64,000 nt of DNA from Pseudoscleropodium purum (Eukaryota > Streptophyta > Bryopsida > Hypnales > Brachytheciaceae), in contig OZ017795.1 in NCBI GenBank assembly GCA_963969395.1, positions 33,027,063 through 33,091,062 of the forward strand. Reading direction: 5' to 3'. How positions within the stretch are numbered: position 1 is the stretch's first letter; each line of letters begins with the position of its first letter. Below, one piece after another: positions 1 through 13,450 of the stretch. A program made the translations under genes and the position numbers. The notes beneath the pieces are model-generated. The model was given only the letters and a program-made list of their open reading frames with translations. It was not told where the DNA came from and made no database searches.

Positions 1-83
1 CTTCTTAATTGATTTGTTTGATTTGGTAATTTTGCACAAAGAGCCTTTGCTTTGGTCTCATTTAGTCATTATGCACTCAAAAC

Positions 84-131
<48 letters not shown>
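84..131. repeat. compound microsatellite (AT)n-(GT)n
   Basis: An uninterrupted run of about 11 AT dinucleotides passes directly into about 13 GT dinucleotides. It is a simple-sequence repeat in AT-rich intergenic DNA and probably length-polymorphic. Confidence 0.95.
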
Positions 132-3100
132 CTCCAAACTAGGAGATAAAATAAACAAAATAACTATAGAATGTGTAATAAGTGTGACAAGCCATTGACA
201 TGATTTTTCTTCCTAAATATGATCTGCAATGGCCTCAATATATATTGTTTTTGAATTTTGAAAATGTGTATTTTAAGAGATCTTTTAATATGCTTTCTAA
301 ATGATAATGGTTTTATTTTTTTAATTCTACGTAAGTTAGAAATTGATATTTTTTACCCAATTGTTTAGTAGGGTATAATGCAATGCTCGTTCACAAGTTA
401 GTCAATGACTACACACTATGTAGCTAAGGAGCAAATTTGATTGAAAGTAACTAAAAAATGATCATTTATTTTCTTTGAAATTAATGATTACATTTAGTTG
501 AAATTAAGTGAAATTTAAATCACATAATGTCAAAATTATAAATATTGACTAAAGTTTTACATACACCATCAAATATTGACATAGTTTTGTATGCTAATGT
601 GAAGAGCTAATTCCATTTATATATTGTAAGAAGGAAGGGTGGAGAGGTCTTTCTTGCAATGAAGTTCATTGTTTTTTTAGTTCTCAAAGAGATTGGGATG
701 ATTTGAAGCAAGGTGAGACTTTGGGAGCTTAATCATTCAAAGGCAAAATGCAATAATTGTGTTTATAGTAAAACTTCAAACATCATTTAAGCAGTATAAA
801 CCAACTTCTAATATCATCAACTAAGAAAGTGTGGAAATTCAAGTTAACTTCAATTTTAGAAATTGTTTTGTGATTTGAAATCTCTAATCAAAAGTTATGC
901 ACATGTTAAGGGACAACACATGTAACCTTTTCTTCCCTATCCTCCTCTTAAAATTTAATTGTCTATAAGAATTAATTAGAGGCTCTAAGTAACAAATGTA
1001 TAATTGGAACTAAAATTAGTCTTGATTACCTTTATTTCCATAGTTGATCAAAGTTGATTTATAATATGTAAATGAGTTACAAAGTGTTGTTGTGTAAAGA
1101 ACGAGTGCATTTGACTTGACTACAAGTGATTGAGCTCTTTCATGTCTTAATTTACATATCCCACATAGATTGTTGTACCTCCTACCATCCTACTTTTATA
1201 AAAGCATTTGCCTTTTCCTTATATTTGGAGAGAATTTCTTGACAATTACAATATAAATTGAATAATAATATGTCAAAATCTTAGTAAATTGATTGTATGT
1301 TGAGCCTGCTTTTTTTATATTTAAATAATTATTTGGCAAGGAGGTGTTGAAGTTGTTCTTTAGCTTGTGATATTCACCCCTTCCATAAGCTAATTTAGAT
1401 ATTGTTTTTGTCATGCAGATGCTCTATATCCTATGTCAAACTTCATGGATGGCAAACAAACTGGATAGATTGTGCTAAATTAGAAAGTTCATGAAGCACC
1501 CATTTAAGAGCTTATTATAGTATTTGAAAAGCTAAATTCCTTGAAATAAAATTTAATAAATTTTTATAGGAAAAAAATAGAATTGGCATCTATTACAAGT
1601 AGTTTCATATTTTTTGAACCTTCATGGGATTAGTCAAAAGTTTTTGAAGTTGGAACGCAATGGTTACTAAAAACATCTACTCCTCAAATGTACACTACCG
1701 ATACTTATAAATTGGAGGAAACAAAATATACCTTTGTATTAGAGGATGCTTTTAGAATGAGGAGTTAAACAATAAATCATTATATTATTAGATAATTGCA
1801 TCTTATATTCTTATATCAAATTAGTTTTGTACTTGTCAAATTTCAAAAGTAGTGGAGGAATTCTGCAAATGCTACTTGAAGTTACCAACCTTACACAAAA
1901 AAATTCAACAATACAGTTTTTGATTTGGGCACTTGACTAAAAAAATTTACTCTTGCTATCAAAATTTAATTTCCACACCTTATATCAAAATTTTAAAAGG
2001 TCCATTCAAAAGTGACTTCGGAAGAATCCATTTAAATTCTCAATTTATTCATCAAAATGGACATTTAGTTCTTTGTATTATTTTCAATTTTCTATAATGT
2101 ACAATCTTGATAAGAGTGATGAAGTTATTTACATTTATAAATACTAAGACCTTAGATGATATCACAGTTCTTCATCCAAATGCAATGATATCATCATATC
2201 TTATCATCATTAGGCAAATTTTAGCAATTTCATCCATTCAATAGTAGATGATTGTTCACAAAAAAATTCCAAAATTTCTCCCCAAATGGCAACTTAGTAA
2301 ATATTTGCTACTAATAAAATTTTTAATTTGTGTGTTCCATAACCAACTCAGAGCTTCTCCAATAGTGCCATGATGGTTTAGGTACACCAAGTGAGTAGGG
2401 ACTAGTTTGATTATGAGAAGTGATTTTGATAGTCCAAAGTTTTGTAGCCCACAATGACTTAGCCAATTTCAAATCTCCAATGGTAAGTTGAGATAGTCTA
2501 TAAAATCATGAAATATTTGTTTTGGAGACCATGTGAATTAACGACAACTCTAATTTCATTCAATTAGATAGTCTCCACAAAGCATGACAAATGTATATAG
2601 ATTCTATTGGTCAATATGTGGTACCTTGGTAATTGCACACTATGATATACATGGTCAAATTATGCACTTTGGGTGCACATTAATGTTTGATTTGCACTAA
2701 TTTTGCATTCAAATTGCAATATATGTTCCTGAAATTGCATTAGGATATTTGCCCCTTTTTTCTAGACATAATTCATGATCAATATAAAATTCAAGACAAA
2801 TCTACCCTAAGAATTTGTATAACATAAACATTGAAAGAAGAAAAATGTAAAAAGCATACTTTGAAAATCCTAAAAAATCTAATCTAAAGTTTTTAACTTC
2901 AACGATAAATATAAAAAATTGCTAAAAATCCTAAAAGTGGTATTTGAAATGAGTTTGAATTTTTTTTTCAATGGAAAAATCTATATTGAAAATTTTGGAA
3001 ATTACCTCAATGAGATTTTAAATTTTAATATATTCAATGCACTTTTATATTACATTCTTTCAGTGTAAATTTTTCAATTTCAAGCATTTGAAGATCTTTA

Positions 3101-6100
3101 AACTTTGGGAGGGGGGGGGGTGTCAAGTTTCCTAGGTGGCCTTTTTCCTCTAAAATTGTTCTCTACCTCAACTTCAATGTAAATTTATTGTGGACATTTT
3201 TCAAGTTTTTTGAAACTCTACCTTTTAGTAGATTGTATTAAAAAAAAAACTTGTGCATTGTAGCATGCAAACACCCAACTCAAGTACTTGCAATTGTTGA
3301 TAGTGAAGTGGAAGTCTCTAGCTTCCTTAGTGAGCATGTTTTGGACCAAGGGGGAACAATCATGAACGTTGAGGTCATTTTTAAACCTAAACTCTCTTTA
3401 AAATATGCCAAATAAGCAAATCCTCTCATGCAAATGACTTCTAAGATAGTTAATTTTCTCCTAGAGCAATCACTATAATCTCCACTTCTAATCCATAAAG
3501 TTCTAAAATACTACTAGAAAAATAGGAAAATAGTGTTCAAGTCCACAAAAAATTACAATTTTTTATTGATTGGGATACTACACCAACCGTCTTAACAATT
3601 TTTTGTTGATTTGTTACAAAATGGTAGTTAAATTCTTCTTGATTCAGATAATACAACGTCCTAATCAATAAAAAAAAGTCGACACTTTTTTGATCATTTT
3701 GAATTCCAAACATTTCAAATAAGTTTTCATTATTTGGACAATTTTTCAATCACCATAGATGAAATTATATATCAAATAAAATTTACTTAGAAAAAATAAG
3801 ACCTAACTTACATTTGTTAATGATAGAAAAAAGATGACTTTTGTGATTTAGGAGAGAGGAAAAAACAAACTCTTTATACAAATGGGGTGGTAGAAGATAT
3901 AACAAATCATATCGGATACATGAACCACTCATAGTCTTAATTCATATATCCCATATGGTTTGTTCTACCTTTTAACACTCCTATCTATGTGGCAATTTTT
4001 GCTTGTGTAGCATTCTCTGTAAGGTTGGCTTTTGGCCTGCCATGTGGTGGTCATTTGTTGAGCAAGTTTATAAATGAATTATTAATTTTTTTGACTTGAC
4101 TTGACCACCATAACAAAATGGACAACAGTTTTTTTTTGTCAAGTATTGTTTAAGACAACGTGATTGAAGATGCAAATGACATCAATTTTTTTTTGTTGAC
4201 AACAAATTATGTTGGTCACTGTTTTTCTACTAGTGAAAGGCAAGCAAACCAAGGACTCTTCAATCAACATTAATCATCAATTGTTTGTCAAAAATCCTTC
4301 CATGTAGGGCGCCTCAATTAGTATTCATCAAACTAACTACCTAACAAAATTTCTTCAAGAGTTTGTTATATTTTAACTCTGTTGTGAGCATTTTGTCTCC
4401 ACTCTTGGGATAAAGTGGAGACAATTGAATTTTAGATATTTTTTCTTGAAAATAAAATAAAACTTAGTTTAATAGGGTGTAATTAGGTGTTCAATTCTCC
4501 TTCCAAGCAATTGACAATTTTTTCTGAAATATCAATCCTAACAATATATCATATTCAAACTTCTTAAATTCCATTTTTAAAGGTTGACGTTCAATCTAGG
4601 CCAAAACTCTAGATCTCAAAATTCAAATTATTAGGTTTTTAATTTTAGCTAGTCTAAATTGTAGAAGATTACATATATATTCCAAAAATCAAACTTTCCT
4701 ATCAAAATTTATGATTGGATGAAGTTCAAAATGTTTTTCATCCTATTTCACTTTGTCCATCATTTTCCAATCAACTTCTACTTTTTTGTATTTGTTTTCA
4801 TACATGGTTAAATTGTAAGTTTCCATTTTTTCCATTGATTGGATGAACCTTTAAATTTTCTATACAAAACTTCATCCATCTATAATTTTTATTCAAGTCT
4901 AAAGTTTTTTAAGGTTTTCGAACCGGATTCTTAGATCTATATGAATCTTGAACAAAGTATGAACTTTATTATCTTTGTTGATTTATGATGCAACTCTCAA
5001 TTCCAGTTTATAAATATTTCAAAAATATCAACAAAACTTCACAAATACACTCAAAATCTCTAGAATCAAAAGGAACAACAAAACTATTCTTTTTTTTTAA
5101 TGCAGTTCTCAAGTAGTTCCGAAGTAGTGGCATAGCTAGTCTTTGATGGAACCCACAAAATTAAACAAATTTATGTATGAACAATACTATACGGAACAAA
5201 ACAAACATGTTAGAAGCCACAATTTTTAAAACCAAGGTTTTTGGGGATTTTATGATAAAATGCTAATGTGCAAAGGTAGTAGGCAATGCCCTAACTTCTA
5301 GGTTGATCATTGGGAAATTTTTGAAGTGAACCTTTTGTTAAAGCTTTTATAGCACCTATAGAAGTTCAACTTTGGAAACGTAAAGATTCAATAGAACCAA
5401 TTTCCATAGAAATCCAACTAAAAGAACTTAGAAGATTTAATTAATAATAATAAAACTACAATGTGAAATGAAGATGAGAGTGTATTAAGACACTTGGAAA
5501 AGCTCCTTATATATTATCAACTAGAAAAGTGTCAAAAACTAACACCAAATGGATTTTAGAAGGGCCAAATTAGATAAAAGAGTCCTTTTTTTCCTTAGTC
5601 AATTTAGACTTATAAAGTGTGTGGAAGGGAATTGTTAACTCTTGAAAAATTGAAAAATTTGGAATCTTTGCATTCCAAAGAATATGACCTTTTTAAGGTG
5701 TCCAAAGGGGTTGCAAAAGCAAAGAAAGACTTCTAAAGTTTTTTGATTTGAACCTCCAATGACTCTAGGATGTTGTTGACCTAAATCCTAAGGATCTAAG
5801 TATATTATTGGTAGAATTTGAGATTTTTGGTTTGGGTCCTTGCCACTTTAAAACCTCTTGAAACTTTGCGGGGCCTCTTCAAAAAACCTAAGACTTTAAA
5901 ATTCTATTGGTAATATTTTTATAGGGAGGGTTTATCTAGATTGAAATATGAAATTTTAGTCACTAGCTTCTTCAAAAAAATTTAATTTTTCTCCCAAAAA
6001 TTTCAAATAAATAAAAATTGATATCTCTTCTTGCAAAGCCAAAAATAAGAAATAACCATGGCAACATAATCATCTATGGTTGTACATAACAACATAAAGT

Positions 6101-9100
6101 TCTCATTATTTTTATTACAATTTTCTTACTACTTGGTGAATTTCCTAAGATTTCTAGTTAATGGTTGATTAAATTGACCCTCCAAAAAGACTTACTTTTG
6201 CAACTTCAAAAAATCTTGCAAATTTAAAAGCTATCTATTTATTAGTCATAGACATTCAAAATATAGTGCAAATTCATAGGACTTCAATTTCACTTGTATT
6301 AGTGTTTTTTTTGTCAAAATTACTATTAGAAGTTTTAAGTGAAAAAGAACATCTTCTAATTAGAAAAGAATCCTTTGAAATGGATTGTATTATTAGATTC
6401 CTTTGATGTTTTCTAGCATTAAATATTCTCTTTTGCCATTTGGCTTGAATTCTTAGTTCTGTAGACACATATCTACTTGTTTATTTTTTTTCCATAGAAT
6501 CACTAGTAAACTTCACCAAATCCATTAAAAAAGCATGGAATATGATATTTAAGTCTTAGAAATGACTTTGTGTCACTTGAGACTCTATATTTCCTATTTT
6601 ATTTAACATAGTCACATACTTGGTCTATTTGATCATTTTCTACTAATGATACAATTATCTTATTTTATTATCTTGGATTTGGCTTATATTGCATTTAGAT
6701 AAGCTAATCTCCCTCAAGTTATTGAAATATATATTTTTTAAATACTCAAAGCTATTGAAGACCACACTCAAGATTATTAGGCACATTTTGTTATTTGCAA
6801 AATAATTTTTTATGTTTTTTTGTACTATAAATAAAGCTCATAAGTGCATGTTAAACATAATAAAAAAATTTAAGTCTAAAGCTCGGTCCAAAATGACAAC
6901 TTAGGAACTTACACTTGAATGGCAATATTCATTTGTAGCATCTACCTATAAACCATAAGAGAGCATATAAAGGGCCACTTTGATTCTTTGATGAACAAAT
7001 AAGAATCAAAAGCATCCCACTTTTGTACAAAATAGTTATTAAAAGCACACACTAAAAAAACCCGTTGTTTTTTATGATGCATTTTTGTAACGTTTACTTG
7101 TTTTTATGTTAAATTGGATTTACAACTAATGTTATGATGTCATGTCTTGATGTCATTGTTGGCATAAAATCAAATGGACATTACAAAAATGCTTCATAAA
7201 AAACATAATTTTCATCTAATGACGCTCTCTATATTGTCATAAATAAAAAGTGGTTCATTCTAAAGCTTCGCTAAAATAATCCTAGTCCAAACAAAGGAGT
7301 ATCAAAGAAGTAATCGTAGATCACTTGATAGGGTATGCTTATCAACATTATCAAATTTTCATAAACTAGAATCACCGCAAATCCTAGATGAAGGAAAGTC
7401 ATTTAAAGAGTCAAAACCTAAATCAAAGACTATATTAAAATCATTTTTTCATCATCATTGTCAAAGAATAATTCTTGTATGACAAGAAGCCATGACCTCC
7501 AAGCTTCCATAATGTGTTCAATCAGTTACTGACTCTTTTGAGCTCATTGTGTAACAAACTGTTACAATAAGCTCAATTAATTTCCTTAGTTAATTTTATC
7601 CCCTCCCTACTTCAGAATTAATTTATATTAAATTTGTTTTAATACCCCTCCTCCCTTCCCCCTCCTTATAATTTTGAAACTCTGAAAAACTTGGTAATGA
7701 ATATGGGATAATGTGTTTTCCAAGTATGTTTATGTATCCATATCCCAATATGTATGCCAATATGTATCCCTGTATGTATATGTAGTACAAATATGTATCT
7801 GTATCAATATCTCTCAAGTTTTTTTGGAGATCAATGGTTGTAGGGGGGGGGGTTGTAATTTATTTATTTTAAATCAATGGCTCTCGTTTTTTTAGAAAGA
7901 ATGGGGCTGGTTAATTAATGGAAATTGTCCAATTCACTTTTTCCGCCTCATTGTGAGTAGGTTACCAAAAAAATAATGTAAATGCACAAAGATCTTAAAC
8001 TGAAGTCCAAAAAAGAGAGAATAAACAACTTCCTAGGTGCTCCTAGATGCTCCTAGCTAAAACTTTCACTTCTATCTTCTTTATTTGTGTACAAAAGTTT
8101 TTTATAATAGGTCTCATTCTTGAATTGGATTCTTCTTTAATTAATACCTAAGAGAACCAACATCCATTGGATGAATTATGAATGTTCTTAAGACTTTATT
8201 CTAGGAACTAGAGAAACAACAAACCTACATCTTAATCTTTTGGTTTGTTCTTCAACATGTCCAAGTTGATGACTTCATACTTCATGATTGTAGTTAAAAA
8301 TTCTAAATCAATTCATATAGGAATGGAAGAACAATAGAAACTTACAAAAACAAAGATCTTATATCTAAATTATTTTCAATTTATAATTTTTTTGCCTAAA
8401 AACTTTAAATCTACATTTTTTCTATTGCCAAACCTTTAGAAATAATTTTTTTATCATTATATACCACATAAATCCTATAAATAATTAGTTGATCAATCAC
8501 AAAAAATATAGGATAAAATTGATCAAACTGAAATTAAAATTTTTAATTTCATACAATTTTCCACTTAATGTTTTTGAATAATTTTTGGAAAAAAAAATGA
8601 ACTGTTTTAAGCATAATTTTTAATTGATATAAATTCTTTGATCTATAAACTTTTAAAATTCACAAATCATTTTAATTTCTTTAAGACTTGAAAAAAGTCG
8701 ATGTGTGGAAAATATACGGTTTTATCTTTGGAATATGCAAAATTTGAATTGTATTCAATAATAATGGTAAATGTTTTTTTAAATTGGAAATCAAAATTTG
8801 ATCACTTCATTATTTGGCTAGGACTTTAGAGGTTTAACTTCTGCATGATTGAAATAAAGAACAATGTAGCCACTTTAATGTCTTACGCATTAGAGAATTT
8901 TTGAATTTATAACAAGATTGCAGATTTTGTAGCCTTAAGAACGTTGTGAACACAACCAACAATGCAATCTCACATGGCCTAGAGAGTGCTATGTCATTTT
9001 CCCAAAAAAATATTTTTTTTTCAACTTTTTTTTGCATTTTAAGAATTGAATTGATTGAATTGAATTTTTTTTGGAAAGTTGGCCATTCCCTTTGTTGTGG

Positions 9101-10114
9101 GGAAACAACGATAGAAAGAGGCCTGAAACGGCCCTTAGTTGCCCTCAAATCTCCCCTAATGCTTTTAATGTTCTATTTTAGTGTTATCAATGAACGAATG
9201 AATTTCTAAAGTTTGTAAATGCAATCACACATCTTCTATAATTCTTCAAATTTCTAGATTCATGTATAAAGATTAATTTGAACTTGTTCTAAAAAATTGA
9301 AGTGAAAAGAATTTGGGTTAAATTCAAATACATTAGAAAAATCTACCAATTTTATCATTGGCATGTATTATAATATACATCATCATGATGTGATCCAAAT
9401 ATTCACTTCATTGAATACTAAAAAAACTTAACACCTAAAGGACTAAGTGGTCCGCTAAGTGGTTGGTGAACAATCAATTTGAAATTCAAATAGATACCTT
9501 TGAAGTCAATTTAGCATGAATGATATTAAAATTTTGACATAAGATAGTGTTTAGCATAATCTTCATAGGAAAAAATTCATCCTGATGAGGTGTTTGGATC
9601 AAAAGTTTTGGGCCTCCAAAAGTGACTAGTTTAACAAATAACAATTGCCCCATGGAATGAAGAGGGAATTCAACAAAAATAAAAGAAAGGTGAACTTTGT
9701 TGGAATCAACAATGGATCTTAATTAAATAGTGTCTTTAGGAGTAGTTAAGTACTACAACATTTCTGTCTTAATTTTCTAAAGTCAAGAGTTCCTAGTAGA
9801 AAAGGGAAAATACATCTTGAAGATTTTAAGACAAAATAGATAGCTAGAAAAGAATCTTGACATAAGATTTTTTATGCTTGCAAGTTTATCTTTAGCCTAC
9901 ATGAACTAATTTAATTACAACCTTACACAAAAATAATGAAGGAACTATTGGTCACATCATTGAAGAATAGACAAATACTTACTTTTCCAACATATATGGA
10001 CCTACTTCATCTACTTCCTATAGCTCCTACGAAAATCCTATTGAAATCATTTATACTTCACTTGGTGGATGCCATCATGACTCTTAGAAATTAAGTTGAA
10101 AAGTCTCATCAAAT
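132..10114. other. AT-rich intergenic region, no supported gene
   Basis: About 10 kb with stop codons in all frames; open frames are at most about 100 codons and look like chance. I see no tRNA, rRNA or splice-linked exon series. Diverged repeat copies are visible. A segment near 1080-1210 recurs inverted near 46390-46510 and, more weakly, near 3920-4010. A segment near 1575-1770 resembles 53035-53260. A segment near 1845-1960 resembles 47740-47860 and 55320-55450. Poly-G runs occur near 3110 and 7845. The region reads as old transposable-element debris. Confidence 0.7.
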
Positions 10115-10480
10115 ATAAGGTAGGAGGCTGTAATTGCAACCCTCTCCTTGCAACCGCCCCATAGTTGGTTGTAAAATGGATGGGAGTTGATCTTTAAATG
10201 GACTATTGTTGCTATTGAATGAATCAAGAAAAAATTATTAATTTTATTCTAAGAGCCAATCATTTCCTCAAATTGCTCTAGAAGTTGCAAGGGGACAGAT
10301 TTTGGGAGACCATATGAAATCTTTGAAAATTCATAACTGAGTCAAAAATGCTTCAAAAAAATATGAAACCACTTGTGTTACATTTGGCATCCATTTTTCC
10401 TTCTCTGAAAAATGAGCTAAAAATATTTCTGCTCATGAAAATCTATGAAAAAGGTTGCTTTTACAGCCATTCTACCTTAT
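10115..10480. mobile_element. MITE-like inverted-repeat element upstream of GRAS gene 1
   Basis: The left end starts ATAAGGTAG at 10115 and continues GGCTGTAA..GCAACC. The right end, read on the other strand from 10480, is ATAAGGTAG followed by the same GGCTGTAA..GCAACC block with a few mismatches. The two ends therefore form terminal inverted repeats of about 28 bp around a 366-bp AT-rich element with no coding capacity. The flanks suggest only a short AT duplication, so the superfamily is unresolved. It ends about 185 bp upstream of the candidate TATA box of the GRAS gene, so it sits in the proximal promoter region. Confidence 0.65.
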
Positions 10481-10665
10481 GTGTGAAATCTGAGTTTGTG
10501 AGATGACTGACACTCTATGGATAGACTTTTGTGTGCTTCCAGTAATCTATTATTACCATTGCACTTGAACTTTAGGGTTGCTCTTAGATTGCTTTCAAGT
10601 TGATTTCAAAGCAAAGCAGCTCCTCAAAATGTAGTTTCTCCCTACACAGGGACGTGAAATCACCA

Positions 10666-10671
10666 TATAAA
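10666..10671 (+). promoter_or_regulatory. candidate TATA box for GRAS gene 1
   Basis: TATAAA lies within CACCATATAAACTC, just where composition shifts from AT-rich intergenic DNA to the GC-richer leader. Transcription starting about 30 bp downstream would give a leader of roughly 830 nt before the GRAS start codon. The leader length makes this plausible, not certain. Confidence 0.45.
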
Positions 10672-10699
10672 CTCTGACTCTCCACAACTCGAAAATTCA

Positions 10700-11527
10700 T
10701 TTCCAAATCCAACACAGCATAGGAATTAATTCGCTCCTAATTCCCGGTCGTGAGAAGCGGCCGCGGATCGGGGACGGGTCCGGTTCCCGGCCTCTTGATG
10801 CGGTAAGAAACCCACGCCTTTTCCTAAAAGTAGTTGGTCCCTACGAAAGTGGCTTTTGTGCGTCTGCGTTTGCAACCGGTTTTACAACTGCGAGACGACA
10901 GGAGCGAGCTCGCGCTGCTATGGCGAACACGCCCAACCGCCTCTAAACCTTTTGCGCCTCTTGTCACAGCCGCCTTCTCCCCAAACACGGACAAAGGTAA
11001 CAAACCGTCGCTTGCTACTTTTCCATTCCATCCCTCATCCCGGCTCCACGACCCACAATTTTTCTCTCTCTTTATGATCCTCCTCTAGATTCCTTTCCGT
11101 TTACCTCTTTCTGTCAAGGTCTGAGGTTTCTTATTTGTTAGTGATGCTTGTTGCAAGCCGGTTGATTGCTGGGGCAGAGGACGTGAAGAAAGAGCTTTCC
11201 CTGTGAATGATTCGGTGTAGAATGGGCGGAATGTCTTCTATCTCCCCCGGCAAGGAAAACGAGCTCCACTCGCGACAAGGATTCGGGATCGTCCACCAGA
11301 ACATGGACGTCGACGTGCCGGAAGAAACGTCCGCAGCTGGTTGTGTGAATTCACGGGGATTCAAAAGATTGCGATGCTAGTAAGGGCGACAATGGTGCCC
11401 AGAGTGGTGTGAGGAATCTGGGAGTGAAGAGGAGGTCATGGCGGGGATGGATAGTTGAGGGGAGCTTTCAGGGATTGAGTTCGATTGGGAGTGGTTTGGT
11501 GGACGGACGTTGTGTGGGAAGAATTAA
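10700..11527 (+). other. 5' leader of GRAS gene 1, with a possible 5'UTR intron
   Basis: GC-richer DNA without a conserved reading frame precedes the GRAS start codon. A good donor (GCG|GTAAGA, GT at 10803-10804) and an acceptor after a pyrimidine tract (TCCTCTAG, AG at 11087-11088) would define an intron of about 286 nt. Short open frames here (for example 10834-11088) probably are not proteins; any ATG retained in the mature leader would act as an upstream ORF. Inferred from sequence signals only. Confidence 0.4.
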
Positions 11528-13450
11528 ATGGCAGACGGTGATTTGTCCTCGATTTTTCGGCATCACCAGCAATACCAGCCCCCAGTAGTGGATCAATGGG
11601 GTTCGGCTATGGCGATGCCGATGTCGATGCCGATGCCGCCGCAGCAGCATGGGGTTGCGCCGCATTCGACAGCGCTGTCGCAAGACTCCGACGTGCGCTG
11701 GGATTACCCGAATTCGTTGTCGCCGCAGTCGCCGTTCGAGTACGTGGATCACCAGTACCAGCGCGCGATGCAGCAATCCAAGTCGTATTCGTCGCTGCGT
11801 CCGCCGACGCTCTCGGGGGGACCTGGGGGCCATGGGGGTCCGTTTCCAGCGTCGATTCCGGACGCAACCATGAGTCGCAAGCGTGACTACCAGGGCTCGA
11901 ATTTTCAGTTGCGGGAGAAACTGGTGCCGTCGGGTAGCAGCTACAGTAGCGATGTGGGGGGAGTGGTGCTGGGGAGTGAGAATTTAGGGAGCAATTTTGC
12001 AGTGGCGGGGGGGAATGGGGGTAGCCATGGCGGGGCGATGGCCGGAGTGAGCCCTTCCTGGACGAGCGCGACAGATTGCAAGGTGGACGAGCTCGCCATC
12101 GAGCTCGAGAGCGAGATTTTGGGCGATTTGAGGCCCGGCCCTGGATACTTGGCGGATCATTACCCGGGGCGGTTGCTGGATCCCGCCATGGCGGCGGGTG
12201 CAGCTATGGCGATGCAGGGGCAGCCGACAGGGAATTTGGCGGCGGGAAGCGACGACGGGACGATGATCAAGGTTTTGAACACGACAGCGAGTAGCGTCAA
12301 GGGCGGGTTGTACGAGCCGACGAAAAACTCAGCAACGGGGTTGCAATTGGTGCATTTGTTGCTGGCTTGTGCGGAGGCCGTGGCGAATGAGCAGATGGAT
12401 CTAGCGCAGGTGGTGTTGGCGCGGCTCAGTGCGATGCTAGTCCCTCGGACGACCACAATGCAGCGCCTCGGTGCGGTGTTTGTCGACGCGCTCCACGCGC
12501 GGATCACCAGGACCGCGACCTCGGGGCGGTACAAGGGCCTTGAGAATAACAGCGACGTAGCGATTCTCGACATGCTGCAATCGTTCAGTGTGATCTACGA
12601 GTTCACTCCCTTCATCAAGCTCCCTCACTTGACTCTGAACCAGATCATTCTCGACGCGGTGGAAGGGGAGGCGCATGTGCACGTGATCGACCTCAACACG
12701 GCCTGGCGTGGGATGCAGTGGCCGGCGTTCATTCAAGCGCTTGCGCTTCGTCCTGGGGGACCACCGAAGCTGCGCATTACGTCCATCGGGCGAACCGAAG
12801 ATCTGGAACACTCACGCGAGAAGTTACAGGACTACGCGCGGAATTTGAATGTGCCGTTTGAGTATTGCCCCATCGTGGTGGAGCTTCATTCGTTCGACGT
12901 GCGCATGCTGGATATTCGAGACTGGGAGGTCGTGTGCATCAACGCCGTGAACCAGTTCCACACGCTTCTCGGCTGGGGCCCTGATTTCTTCCACAGGTTT
13001 TTGTGCGGGTTGCGGTCATTGCAACCACGCATCCTCGCGTTCACGGAGAATGACGCGGATCATAACAGTCCCACATTTCTGCACCGATTCTTCGAGTGCT
13101 TGCGTTACTACTCCGCCGTGTTTGATGCGCTGGACGCGTCGCTGCCACCGGGCTCCCCTGCGCTGCAGCAAGTGGAGCATCTTTTCACTGGCCAGAAAAT
13201 TCGCAATATTGTGGCGTGCGAGGGTGAGGATCGCATCACCCGCCATGAGAATCTTTCGAATTGGTCTCGTAGGATGGAAATGGCGGGGTTTAGGGCCACT
13301 CCCATCAGCACCCGCGCCATCAGTCAAGCGCGCTTGCTGCTCCATCTCTACTTCTCCCAGAGTGGCTACACCCTCCGAACAGAAAATGGCGCCGTGGTGC
13401 TGGGATGGGACAACATGTCACTTCTTGGGGCCACTGCATGGCGTTCCTAA
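11528..13450 (+). CDS. GRAS-domain transcriptional regulator (gene 1)
   Basis: Intronless ORF of 640 codons. GRAS proteins are plant-specific nuclear regulators in hormone, root-patterning, meristem and symbiosis signalling; most act through protein partners. Residues 1-270 are a variable low-complexity region rich in Met, Pro, Gln, Ser and Gly, with MAMPMSMPMP at 28-37 and an acidic VDELAIELESEIL stretch near 187. The GRAS domain runs from about 271 to 640. It has a first leucine-rich region starting LQLVHLLLACAEAV, a VHIID-type motif VHVID at 384-388, an LRIT block at 415-418, a PFYRE-like region after 440, an IRNIVACEGEDR block at 558-569, and a C-terminal SAW region ending GATAWRS. The total length suits the family. 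The segment after VHVID reads LNTAWRGMQW where FGxxxGxQW or LDxxxGxQW is usual. The start is the first in-frame ATG of the long frame. There is no DELLA N-terminal motif, so I do not assign a subfamily. Long antisense frames here are GC-rich shadows. Confidence 0.95.
   Translation: MADGDLSSIFRHHQQYQPPVVDQWGSAMAMPMSMPMPPQQHGVAPHSTALSQDSDVRWDYPNSLSPQSPFEYVDHQYQRAMQQSKSYSSLRPPTLSGGPGGHGGPFPASIPDATMSRKRDYQGSNFQLREKLVPSGSSYSSDVGGVVLGSENLGSNFAVAGGNGGSHGGAMAGVSPSWTSATDCKVDELAIELESEILGDLRPGPGYLADHYPGRLLDPAMAAGAAMAMQGQPTGNLAAGSDDGTMIKVLNTTASSVKGGLYEPTKNSATGLQLVHLLLACAEAVANEQMDLAQVVLARLSAMLVPRTTTMQRLGAVFVDALHARITRTATSGRYKGLENNSDVAILDMLQSFSVIYEFTPFIKLPHLTLNQIILDAVEGEAHVHVIDLNTAWRGMQWPAFIQALALRPGGPPKLRITSIGRTEDLEHSREKLQDYARNLNVPFEYCPIVVELHSFDVRMLDIRDWEVVCINAVNQFHTLLGWGPDFFHRFLCGLRSLQPRILAFTENDADHNSPTFLHRFFECLRYYSAVFDALDASLPPGSPALQQVEHLFTGQKIRNIVACEGEDRITRHENLSNWSRRMEMAGFRATPISTRAISQARLLLHLYFSQSGYTLRTENGAVVLGWDNMSLLGATAWRS

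Noticed and set aside
11700..12130. DELLA assignment for GRAS gene 1 from the VDELA string
   Set aside because: The surrounding N-terminus lacks the DELLA, LExLE and VHYNP motifs in order, so the string alone is not evidence.
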